From: Clostridiales bacterium
GTDB taxonomy: Bacteria; Bacillota; Desulfitobacteriia; Desulfitobacteriales; Desulfitobacteriaceae
DNA length: 8,002 nucleotides
Assembly (NCBI GenBank): GCA_027357125.1
Contig: DAHVVW010000083.1
Location: 1 to 8,002 of the forward strand
Direction of reading: 5' to 3'
Position 1 is the first letter of the stretch. Each line of letters begins with the position of its first letter. The notes under the pieces were generated by a model that saw only the letters and a list, made by a program, of their open reading frames with translations, did not search any database and had not been told where the DNA came from. This document shows, one piece after another, positions 1 to 5,740 of the stretch. A program made the translations under genes and the position numbers.

Positions 1-1
1 T

Positions 2-166
2 ATTGCACAAGGATCACATGATGAAGATACAGAGGATATAGTTCAAGCTATACAGAAAGTAGAAGAAATAACAGATAGAACATTAGATATAGATTCTATG
101 GGTGATATAGTTGATCAATTAATGACACTATATCATATTTATATAGAACCACAATTGCAAGCTTAA
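2..166 (+). CDS. C-terminal end of an unrecognised AT-rich gene (partial)
   Basis: An open frame enters from the left edge and ends at a TAA at 164-166, giving 54 visible residues. The peptide is acidic (DEDTED near the start) and looks helical, ending in YHIYIEPQLQA. I do not recognise a family. The stretch is about 30% G+C by hand count and is rich in ATA, AGA and TTA codons, unlike the near-50% G+C genes that follow. This suggests a recently acquired gene such as phage or mobile-element cargo, but that is inference. It converges on selB, with about 70 bp between the two stop codons. Its start and full length are outside the window. The frame could also be chance, but a 54-codon open frame in such AT-rich DNA with protein-like composition makes a real gene end more likely. 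Confidence 0.5.
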   Translation: MAQGSHDEDTEDIVQAIQKVEEITDRTLDIDSMGDIVDQLMTLYHIYIEPQLQA

Positions 167-236
167 GGGGGTGAAAAGGTGTTTTTTGACGCCAAACAGT
201 AAAAAGGTTACTTATTACATTAGAATTCCAACAATC

Positions 237-2132
237 CTAAAACTTGATCCTCTTATCTCCCATCCGTCTGGTAATCTTTTGCTGGTCAAAAAACTCAAGC
301 AGGGGCACGGCGTACTTACGGGAAGTGCTCCATAGTTCGCGAACATCTGCCACCGTAACTTCTCCGTGCTCGTTTAAGTATGTGACGAGCGCTTTTTTTC
401 CCTCCTCCAGCACTTGCTTTTCAAAGTAAAATCCCCCTGCCATACTCCATTCTCCTAACTCCAAGAGATATTGAGCATATTCCACAGCTGATCCTTTGGG
501 AATGCCACAGTCTGCGGCAATAGCCTCAAGCTCGGGGGGAGTAAGCCTGGCTTCATGCCAGCGCCCGCGCAGGCAATCCAGCCTTTGCGCAATCCCTGGC
601 GACAGCTCTGCACCTGCCAGCGATTGGACTTTCCCGCCGCTGATCCGGTAATAGCCCCGCTTCGCTCCTTCCTCCAGTACCATCTGCCACCGGCGGTGGC
701 CCCAGGACACCCCCAGGCCTGCCTTTAATTCTTCACGCCCGAGGCCAAGCCGCAAAGGGTATTCCTGCTCGTATTGTTTGACAATGGCACCAAGTTTTCC
801 CCGCCAAGCTGTGGCAGGGTCTTTGGCCCAGAAAAGCTCTGACCCTTCTTCCTGCCAGATCTCCAACCTTTCCTGGTTTTTTAGCTCTCCGAGCAGTTCT
901 TTAAGCTCTGCTTCCGGAGCATGCAGGATATTCCCCAGTTCAGAGAGTGAGCGCGGCTCATTAAGTTCTTTTTCCAGAAGCTGTAAAGGGTCGCCCTGAT
1001 CTTTGAGTGCCATCTGCGCGAGTACTCCCTCTTTGAAGCGTTTCTGTTTACGTTCAGACACCCCTAAAACTTTACCGCCGGCAATCGTAAATGCGGGGGA
1101 GTAAAAACGAAGCACGAACCGGTCTTCCGACGCTGCCAGCACCGGGGATTCGAGCAGAATCTGAGCATACCCTTCCGCTCCAGGTACTAGTTCCTCATGT
1201 TCAAGCAAATGAATTCTGCCTAGCACTTCACTTGTCCCTAAGTGAAAACGCACTCTTTGCCTTTGCACGATAGGCTTGTCCGCAGATGCAAGATTTAAGA
1301 GTTTAAGGTCCAGGATATTTCCCACTTCAAAAGCTTTAGGAGTGGCCAACACTGCTCCCTTCTCGACCTCGGCTACCTCTACCCCGGCCAGATTTATGGC
1401 TACGCGCTGTCCGGCAAAGGCTAAAATCACTTTAGTCCCATGAACTTGAAGGGAACGGACCTTAGTCAAGAGGTGCCCCGGTTCAATTGTTAATTCTTGA
1501 CCAAGTTCTACGGTACCACTATAGAGGGTTCCTGTGACCACCGTCCCAAAACCCTGAACGCTAAAAACTCTGTCAAGGGGCATGCGCACCGGACCGTCAG
1601 CTTTTTTGCTCTCGGCCTCGTCCAACTGATCCTCGATAATTTGTATCAGTTCCGGTATCCCTGCTCCTGTTACGGCGGAGACAGGGCAAAGAGGAGCATC
1701 CTCCAGGAGAGTGCCCGCCAGATCTGTCCGTATCTCTTCTACTATAAGTTCCTGCCATTCAGTATCGACGAGATCAATTTTGCTTAAGACTACAATCCCA
1801 CGTTTTATTCCCAGCAAATTCAGAATGCTTAAATGCTCCCTGGTCTGCGGCATTATACCCTCATCTGCAGCGATCACTAACAGCACTACATCCATGCCGC
1901 TGGCTCCTGCCAGCATCTGGCGCACAAAGCGTTCGTGCCCCGGCACGTCAACAATCCCTACCGACCGTCCGCTGGGAAGAGTCATGTGCGCAAATCCAAG
2001 TTCGATGGAGATCCCCCGCTGTTTTTCTTCTTTCAAGCGATCTGTCTCGATGCCGGTGAGAGCTCTTATCAACTCGGTCTTGCCATGATCAACATGCCCT
2101 GCAGTCCCTATTAGAAAATGGCGGTCTTCCAT
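237..2132 (-). CDS. selB: Selenocysteine-specific translation elongation factor SelB
   Basis: SelB is the cytoplasmic GTPase that carries Sec-tRNA(Sec) to ribosomes paused at UGA codons followed by a SECIS hairpin. The 631-residue protein begins with an EF-Tu-like G domain: G1 GHVDHGKT (12-19), the RGISIELGFA switch region (39-48), G3 DVPGH (62-66), G4 SKID (117-120) and G5 SA (152-153). A beta-barrel domain opens around residue 184 (PLDRVFSVQGFGTVVTG). The C-terminal third, from about 370 on, matches the tandem winged-helix region that binds SECIS RNA in bacterial SelB. Length is normal for the clostridial type. An in-frame start 33 bp upstream exists, but I chose the ATG at 2132 because a GAGGGGGAG ribosome site sits just before it and the family begins a few residues before the P-loop. 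The site overlaps the stop codon of the upstream TPR gene, so the two are probably cotranscribed and translationally coupled. selA, selD and tRNA-Sec are not in the window. Confidence 0.96.
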   Translation of the reverse strand: MEDRHFLIGTAGHVDHGKTELIRALTGIETDRLKEEKQRGISIELGFAHMTLPSGRSVGIVDVPGHERFVRQMLAGASGMDVVLLVIAADEGIMPQTREHLSILNLLGIKRGIVVLSKIDLVDTEWQELIVEEIRTDLAGTLLEDAPLCPVSAVTGAGIPELIQIIEDQLDEAESKKADGPVRMPLDRVFSVQGFGTVVTGTLYSGTVELGQELTIEPGHLLTKVRSLQVHGTKVILAFAGQRVAINLAGVEVAEVEKGAVLATPKAFEVGNILDLKLLNLASADKPIVQRQRVRFHLGTSEVLGRIHLLEHEELVPGAEGYAQILLESPVLAASEDRFVLRFYSPAFTIAGGKVLGVSERKQKRFKEGVLAQMALKDQGDPLQLLEKELNEPRSLSELGNILHAPEAELKELLGELKNQERLEIWQEEGSELFWAKDPATAWRGKLGAIVKQYEQEYPLRLGLGREELKAGLGVSWGHRRWQMVLEEGAKRGYYRISGGKVQSLAGAELSPGIAQRLDCLRGRWHEARLTPPELEAIAADCGIPKGSAVEYAQYLLELGEWSMAGGFYFEKQVLEEGKKALVTYLNEHGEVTVADVRELWSTSRKYAVPLLEFFDQQKITRRMGDKRIKF

Positions 2133-2136
2133 TGTA

Positions 2137-2145
2137 CTCCCCCTC
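2137..2145 (-). promoter_or_regulatory. Ribosome binding site that fixes the selB start
   Basis: On the minus strand GAGGGGGAG lies four bases before the ATG at 2132 and shares bases with the TGA stop of the TPR gene (2144-2146). It supports the shorter SelB start and suggests translational coupling. Confidence 0.75.
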
Positions 2146-2617
2146 ATTGCTGTGATTTTGGCCAAATGTCTGCAAAAACCTGACGCCAGCTCTTCTTAGC
2201 CCCTAACTTATGTTTATTGTCTAATCTTTTGGCCAGCTTCATTTCCCGTATAAAATCACTATAGCGGTTTAGCTGTTTATAGACAACAGCCAAATTATGA
2301 TGGGGCACGCTATAATCCGGGTCCAGGGAAGCTGCCTTCTCGTAATATTCGCGGGCCTTGTCCACATCTCCGGCCTGGCGGGCCAAGTTGCCCAAATTAT
2401 TATAGGCGTGAGGCAGGCCGGAATCACACCTTAGAGCATCTTCAAAACACCTTTCTGCCTCCTGAAATCGATTTTCCTTCGCATACACTACCCCTAACTT
2501 ATTATGAGCCTGGGCATCCCCGGGGTTTGCCTGCAGGTGGAGTTTTAGTGATGACTCTGCTTCAGCGTGCTTCCCAGCTTCTATCTGCTCTAAGGCATGT
2601 TCATATAAAGAAGTCAA
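2144..2617 (-). CDS. Small tetratricopeptide-repeat (TPR) protein
   Basis: This 157-residue soluble protein has no signal peptide and consists almost entirely of TPR helix pairs at roughly 2-34, 35-68, 69-102 and 103-136. The second and third repeats show the usual TPR pattern, for example A-x-x-x-LGxVYxxxxRFxEAxxCFExAL. A basic tail, including GAKKSWRQVFADIW, follows. TPR arrays are protein-binding scaffolds; the partner cannot be told from the sequence. The start is a TTG at 2615-2617, chosen because GAGGGGTG sits seven bases upstream and no better start is in frame. Its stop overlaps the selB ribosome site, so it is probably the first gene of a two-gene TPR-selB unit. A functional link to selenocysteine insertion is possible but rests only on adjacency. 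Confidence 0.88.
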   Translation of the reverse strand: MTSLYEHALEQIEAGKHAEAESSLKLHLQANPGDAQAHNKLGVVYAKENRFQEAERCFEDALRCDSGLPHAYNNLGNLARQAGDVDKAREYYEKAASLDPDYSVPHHNLAVVYKQLNRYSDFIREMKLAKRLDNKHKLGAKKSWRQVFADIWPKSQQ

Positions 2618-2624
2618 GCAAGTT

Positions 2625-2632
2625 CACCCCTC
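2625..2632 (-). promoter_or_regulatory. Ribosome binding site supporting the TTG start of the TPR gene
   Basis: GAGGGGTG on the minus strand, seven bases before the TTG at 2617. It supports the non-ATG start. Confidence 0.6.
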
Positions 2633-2664
2633 ACACACTTTAGGATAGTTTACCCAATATCCGA

Positions 2665-2718
2665 TGGCTAATCGCTAGATGACTCCCATTTCACGGGAGT
2701 CATCTAGCGCCTAAGCCA
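2665..2718. repeat. Compound inverted repeat over the stop of the YkvI-like gene
   Basis: The core arms CGCTAGATGACTCCC (2673-2687) and GGGAGTCATCTAGCG (2695-2709) are perfectly complementary over 15 bp around a 7-base loop. An outer 5-bp pair, TGGCT (2665-2669) with AGCCA (2714-2718), is separated from the core by a small internal loop. The stop codon of the YkvI-like gene (2704-2706) lies in the right arm. Position between two minus-strand genes suggests a transcription terminator or an mRNA 3'-end stabilising hairpin. Neither side has the T-run expected of a standard intrinsic terminator, so its role is uncertain. Confidence 0.75.
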
Positions 2719-3735
2719 GTTATAAACCAAAGTCGGCAGAAAGATGAGGCCAACGTAGCCAAAGATAGGGTAGCCTATTTGTACTAATTGGGAAAATTTA
2801 ATTCCAGCCATTGGCATTACCAAAGCGAGTAACAGCAAGGTACTCTGAGCGTAGCCAAGGTAACCGCCGGCTACCACCCTGCTGACCAGGCTAAACCCGT
2901 TTCCGATTGCTGCCGTCACCATAGCCAACCAGAGCACGACCATGTATAAGAATGCCGCCCATTTTCCAAGTTTTCCGGCTACAGCTACCATCGGAATTTC
3001 CAGACCCTGCACTTCAGGGAAGCGCAAGAGAGCAAGCGCAATGACCAGGGCAAATGCCCCCAGGGCAAGCCCGCCCAAAAGCGCGCCCATACGCGCCCCG
3101 GGTTTATGAACTTCTTTGCCCAGGGAGGCAAAAACCACCATCGCCAACGTCAGGTTAAAGGAAACATAAAGCACGGCAGCCAAAATCCAATTATTTACTA
3201 TCGGATTTGACAGTTGGGCTACTCCTTCACTTTCACCGGGATGAGCCCACAATACCGCCACAACCCCTATGCCCAAACAAAATACAAACTTAAGAGGTAT
3301 TAATACTGTATTAATCCATAAAACTCCTTCTCCGCGTTGCCAGAGCGCTGCTGCTATTACCACCCCGGTCAGAAAAATCCCTGCCCAGCGTGGGAGCGCA
3401 AAGTACTGTTCAAAGAGGGCACCCGCTCCGGACAGCATGGCGAGCATTCCTATAAATAACAGGACACTGACAAGAATGTCTGCACGCTGCCCCCATCTAT
3501 GCCCAAAAAGGCGTCTGAAGAACTGAGAGTAGGAATATATTTTCCAACGCTCCTGCAGATCTAACATCATCCAGCCCATAAGTGCAAACAAGCCTGCACT
3601 TATAATTATTCCCCAGAGCCCGTATGCCCCGTAACGGGCAAAGAACTGCTGAATCTCCTGGCCCGAGGCAAATCCCGCTCCCATAACAGCCCCGACATAA
3701 GTAGCCGCGACTTGCAAAGCTATTCTCCAGCTCAT
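2704..3735 (-). CDS. YkvI-family polytopic membrane protein (putative transporter)
   Basis: The product has 343 residues and about ten hydrophobic spans separated by short charged loops. The glycine-rich first span carries GAVMGAGFASGQE (15-27), a hallmark of the YkvI-like group and similar to the broken first helix of LeuT-fold (APC superfamily) carriers. A second glycine-containing segment, GNGFS, is at 278-282. The protein should sit in the cytoplasmic membrane. An amino acid or similar small-molecule substrate is inferred from the fold resemblance only and has not been established. The open frame extends seven codons further, but the start at 3735 is supported by GAGGAGGGA five bases before the ATG and by a typical family N-terminus directly ahead of span 1. 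It is divergent from yyaC. A strong inverted repeat covers its stop codon. Confidence 0.85.
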   Translation of the reverse strand: MSWRIALQVAATYVGAVMGAGFASGQEIQQFFARYGAYGLWGIIISAGLFALMGWMMLDLQERWKIYSYSQFFRRLFGHRWGQRADILVSVLLFIGMLAMLSGAGALFEQYFALPRWAGIFLTGVVIAAALWQRGEGVLWINTVLIPLKFVFCLGIGVVAVLWAHPGESEGVAQLSNPIVNNWILAAVLYVSFNLTLAMVVFASLGKEVHKPGARMGALLGGLALGAFALVIALALLRFPEVQGLEIPMVAVAGKLGKWAAFLYMVVLWLAMVTAAIGNGFSLVSRVVAGGYLGYAQSTLLLLALVMPMAGIKFSQLVQIGYPIFGYVGLIFLPTLVYNWLRR

Positions 3736-3740
3736 GTACT

Positions 3741-3749
3741 TCCCTCCTC
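3741..3749 (-). promoter_or_regulatory. Ribosome binding site of the YkvI-like gene
   Basis: GAGGAGGGA on the minus strand, five bases before the ATG at 3735. It lies inside the longer reading frame and so argues against the upstream start. Confidence 0.8.
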
Positions 3750-3754
3750 GCATC

Positions 3755-3786
3755 ATGCATATGGGCTAAAAGCCTATCTCATGCAT
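3755..3786. repeat. Imperfect dyad in the divergent yyaC / YkvI-like region
   Basis: ATGCAT at 3755-3760 and again at 3781-3786 (each self-complementary) flank an inner pair, ATGGGCT (3761-3767) with AGCCTAT (3771-3777), with one G-T pair and a 3-base loop. The right arm overlaps the -35 of the candidate sporulation promoter of yyaC. It could be an operator shared by the two divergent genes or a hairpin in the leader of the YkvI-like mRNA. No regulator can be named. Confidence 0.45.
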
Positions 3787-3811
3787 AAATGGTTTGAGGA
3801 TTGGAAATATT
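3783..3811 (+). promoter_or_regulatory. Candidate sigma-F (forespore) promoter of yyaC
   Basis: GCATA at 3783-3787 fits the sigma-F -35 pattern GYATA. GGAAATATT at 3803-3811 fits the -10 pattern GGNNANANT at every fixed position. The gap between them is 15 bases, the usual spacing. Transcription would begin near 3817-3819, just ahead of the yyaC coding region. As I recall, B. subtilis yyaC is in the sigma-F regulon, which agrees. Short patterns such as these can occur by chance. Confidence 0.5.
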
Positions 3812-3828
3812 CTAAGAGAATACCTAAA

Positions 3829-4422
3829 ATGAAAGCGCAGGGCCTTACCGTGAATCTACTCTCAGTTTTCACCGAACCACAGAAATTGAAGGCACATATG
3901 GACGATAACCTTGGCACAGCCAAACTGGAAAATCGTTTAATCAACTTGTTTCAGTCAGCACAGCAACGACCAGCCATCGTGCTATGTATCGGTACTGATC
4001 GTTCCACCGGGGATTCCCTGGGGCCGCTAATTGGCACTAATCTCAGCCGTTTAGGCCTGCCCCAACTCAATGTTTTCGGCACTTTGGATCAGCCCGTGCA
4101 TGCAACTAACTTAGTGGAACAATTAAATCTGATTGATAAATCTTTTGTAAACCCGTTTGTTATTGCTATCGACGCCTGCCTGGGAAGATTAGATTCAGTA
4201 GGCTGTATCACGCTGTCAGAAGGGCCGCTGCGCCCGGGAGCAGGGGTACATAAGAATTTACCTGAAGTGGGCGAAGCCCACTTCACCGGGATCGTAAATG
4301 TTGGCGGTTTTATGGAATATATGGTCCTGCAGAACACCCGCCTCAGCTTGGTATGGCACATGGCAGATTCCATGAGTTCAATCATTTCCCGCGCCTATGT
4401 TAAAAATCGGTGTGTCCAGTAG
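3829..4422 (+). CDS. yyaC: YyaC-type spore protease family protein (DUF1256)
   Basis: YyaC proteins belong to DUF1256, related to the germination protease GPR that degrades small acid-soluble spore proteins, and occur in endospore formers. The 197-residue product shows the family blocks: CIGTDRSTGDSLGPLIG (53-69), AIDACLG (113-119), PGAGVHKNLPEVGEAHFTG (137-154 region) and HMAD (177-180). Aspartates in the first two blocks correspond to the likely catalytic acids. It has no signal peptide and should act inside the forespore. In-frame starts exist at ATG 3781, ATG 3829, GTG 3850 and ATG 3898. I report 3829 because it gives a family-like length and lies downstream of the candidate sigma-F promoter, which 3781 does not. 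GTG 3850, with GCAGGG seven bases ahead, is an equally serious choice. It stands close to parAB, as in B. subtilis, but here in the opposite orientation and three bases from the convergent DUF4446 stop. Confidence 0.92.
   Translation: MKAQGLTVNLLSVFTEPQKLKAHMDDNLGTAKLENRLINLFQSAQQRPAIVLCIGTDRSTGDSLGPLIGTNLSRLGLPQLNVFGTLDQPVHATNLVEQLNLIDKSFVNPFVIAIDACLGRLDSVGCITLSEGPLRPGAGVHKNLPEVGEAHFTGIVNVGGFMEYMVLQNTRLSLVWHMADSMSSIISRAYVKNRCVQ
4263..4285. repeat. Perfect 10-bp hairpin inside yyaC
   Basis: TGAAGTGGGC (4263-4272) and GCCCACTTCA (4276-4285) are perfect complements around a GAA loop, placing the unusually stable GCGAAGC turn at the tip. It encodes the conserved PEVGEAHF block, so it may simply follow from codon choice. 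Confidence 0.6.
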
Positions 4423-4424
4423 AA

Positions 4425-4925
4425 TTACCCCTCGGATAACTTCTCCCGGGCAAGCGCTTTCGTTATAGTCTCCTGTTCTTCCTTACTCAAGTTATAGCTG
4501 GACTCTCCCTTAATTAGAGGTTTAGCGTAAACACGCGATTCCTCCCGACTATGTATTGAAGAGAGTATTACTCCATCCCCTTCCTGATTAAGTATTGCCA
4601 AGGCAAAACTGAGATCACTACCCATGTTTTCGAAGGCATTATAACGCAGTAATTCAGTTCTGTCGATCGAGCGTTGCACAGCAGTTTCCGTGCGCTCTAG
4701 TCTGGCATCCGCTGCACTTAGCCTCTTCTCCAGGCTTTGAACTTTAGTCACATATTGTTCAAGCATTTCATCCAAGTTCTTACCTGAGAGAAATGTCTGC
4801 AAAGCCAAGTAAGCAGTTTCAAATCTTTGTAACCGGCGTCTGAGCATTAGCACTGTTATTAGCATTATTATAATCAGCACTGCCAGAACTCCGATTACCA
4901 GCCAGATAATCATATCTGATTGCAT
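4425..4925 (-). CDS. DUF4446 membrane-anchored coiled-coil protein
   Basis: The 166-residue protein has one N-terminal membrane span (about 6-28) followed by the basic stretch RRRLQRF, so the body probably faces the cytoplasm. Residues 30-90 are charged and heptad-like, predicting a coiled coil. The conserved DUF4446 block follows: LLRYNAFENMGSDLSFALAIL (92-112 region), then GDGVILSSIHSREESRVYAKP (117-136 region). No function is known for the family as far as I am aware. Its usual clostridial place beside parAB suggests a role near the origin or division apparatus, but that is inference from context. AAGGAT six bases before the ATG supports the start. It follows the DUF554 gene with a 19-bp gap and is probably the last gene of the parA-parB-DUF554-DUF4446 transcript. 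Confidence 0.88.
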   Translation of the reverse strand: MQSDMIIWLVIGVLAVLIIIMLITVLMLRRRLQRFETAYLALQTFLSGKNLDEMLEQYVTKVQSLEKRLSAADARLERTETAVQRSIDRTELLRYNAFENMGSDLSFALAILNQEGDGVILSSIHSREESRVYAKPLIKGESSYNLSKEEQETITKALAREKLSEG

Positions 4926-4944
4926 TTAGTTATCCTTCTTTCAT

Positions 4945-5643
4945 TCATCCGATATTGAGAGCTGTTAATATTAGGGTTAATGGGATGGCCACGAATATTG
5001 CAGGCAGGAGATTCCCTACCCTAATCTCAGTTATTTCCAATATGTTCAGGCCAATCCCCAGGATCAACAGGCCTCCTGTCGCACTCATTTCCGCTATCAC
5101 GGTGCTCGAGAGAATCCCCTGGATCAAACCCGCTGAAAGCGTTATTCCTCCCTGATATAAAAAGACTGGCACGGCAGCAACTATTACTCCTGCCCCCATG
5201 GAGGACGCGAACACCACAGCTGAAATACCATCAAGCATTGATTTTGCATACAGAATACTATGATTGCCTTTAATCCCGCTCTCTAAGGAACCCATAATTG
5301 CCATAGCACCAACGCAATATATCAGGCTGGCCGTGACAAATGCTTTTGTAAAGCGCCCAGACTCCCTGCCGTGGGAGATATTTTTTTCTAGCCACTGCCC
5401 GAACCGGCGTAAACGCAGCTCAATATCTATTATCTCCCCCATAATCCCTCCTATAACCAGGCTTGCAATAAGCACAAGGGGGTTTTGGGTCTGCAAGGCC
5501 ATGCTTATGCCAATCAGGAGCACTGCCAAGCCAATCCCTTGGATGACCGTAGTTTTTATCTTATCAGTCAAGGCCTTGCCGAACAAAAGCCCGAGCAAGC
5601 CTCCCATCACGATTGCAACCGTATTTACTATTGTACCGAGCAA
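4945..5643 (-). CDS. DUF554 family integral membrane protein
   Basis: The 232-residue product is strongly hydrophobic with about six or seven spans and belongs to DUF554 (B. subtilis YdfK-like). Visible family features are the N-terminus MLGTIVNTVAIVMGGLLG, GGIMGEIIDIE (65-75), CVGAMAIMGSL (110-120), the KSMLDGISA block (134-142), and a glycine-rich ATGGLLILGIGLN segment (188-200). The function is unknown; a transporter role has been proposed only on hydrophobicity. The frame extends 12 codons upstream to an ATG at 5679, but I chose the TTG at 5643 because family members begin MLGTIVN and AAAGGAT lies nine bases ahead. It follows parB, with only the two parS sites in between, and may be carried on the parAB transcript. 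Confidence 0.9.
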   Translation of the reverse strand: MLGTIVNTVAIVMGGLLGLLFGKALTDKIKTTVIQGIGLAVLLIGISMALQTQNPLVLIASLVIGGIMGEIIDIELRLRRFGQWLEKNISHGRESGRFTKAFVTASLIYCVGAMAIMGSLESGIKGNHSILYAKSMLDGISAVVFASSMGAGVIVAAVPVFLYQGGITLSAGLIQGILSSTVIAEMSATGGLLILGIGLNILEITEIRVGNLLPAIFVAIPLTLILTALNIG

Positions 5644-5652
5644 GGTATTCTT

Positions 5653-5659
5653 ATCCTTT
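5653..5659 (-). promoter_or_regulatory. Ribosome binding site supporting the TTG start of the DUF554 gene
   Basis: AAAGGAT on the minus strand, nine bases before the TTG at 5643. Together with the family N-terminus it argues against the ATG at 5679. Confidence 0.5.
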
Positions 5660-5682
5660 CGTTTATAGTATCCCCACATTAT

Positions 5683-5698
5683 TGTTCCACGTGGAACA
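5683..5698. promoter_or_regulatory. parS: parS centromere site 1
   Basis: TGTTCCACGTGGAACA is a perfect 16-bp palindrome, extended to 20 bp by flanking AT pairs. It differs from the usual Firmicutes parS consensus TGTTnCACGTGAAACA by one base, which makes it fully symmetric. ParB loads here and spreads along the DNA using CTP. It lies between parB and the DUF554 gene, 39 bp centre to centre from site 2. Confidence 0.95.
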
Positions 5699-5721
5699 AT
5701 TACCTAGGATTCTGCGGCTAA

Positions 5722-5737
5722 TGTTCCACGTGGAACA
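5722..5737. promoter_or_regulatory. parS: parS centromere site 2
   Basis: An identical copy of TGTTCCACGTGGAACA, also extended to a 20-bp palindrome by flanking bases. It starts three bases past the parB stop codon. The spacing between the sites (39 bp) is a little under four helical turns, so ParB dimers may load on offset faces of the helix. Confidence 0.95.
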
Positions 5738-5740
5738 TTC

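Noticed and set aside
179..202. Seven-codon frame (GTG start, ending DAKQ-stop) after a GGGGGTG ribosome-site-like run
   Set aside because: The ribosome-site match is suggestive, but the peptide is too short to support as a gene; it may be a leader or the remains of a truncated gene.
199..213. AGTAA/TTACT hairpin between the AT-rich gene and selB as a terminator
   Set aside because: Only 5 bp of stem, AT-rich and without a T-run; too weak to call.
171..335. GTG-initiated plus-strand frame of 54 codons after the AT-rich gene
   Set aside because: Most of it runs antisense through the end of selB and it shows no recognisable protein pattern.
1711..2088. Plus-strand 125-codon frame inside selB
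   Set aside because: Antisense shadow of the SelB G domain; serine/proline-rich with no family features.
2133..2165. Longer SelB N-terminus (11 extra residues)
   Set aside because: It would overlap the TPR gene and ignores the strong ribosome site directly before the internal ATG.
3497..3760. Minus-strand 87-codon frame at the start of the YkvI-like gene
   Set aside because: It is a different frame of a clear membrane protein with a strong ribosome site; no independent evidence.
5264..5668. Plus-strand 134-codon frame opposite the DUF554 gene
   Set aside because: Antisense shadow of a hydrophobic gene, with no ribosome site or recognisable motif.
5683..5737. parS palindromes as a terminator for parAB
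   Set aside because: They form symmetric hairpins but have no loop or T-run; the parS function explains them fully.
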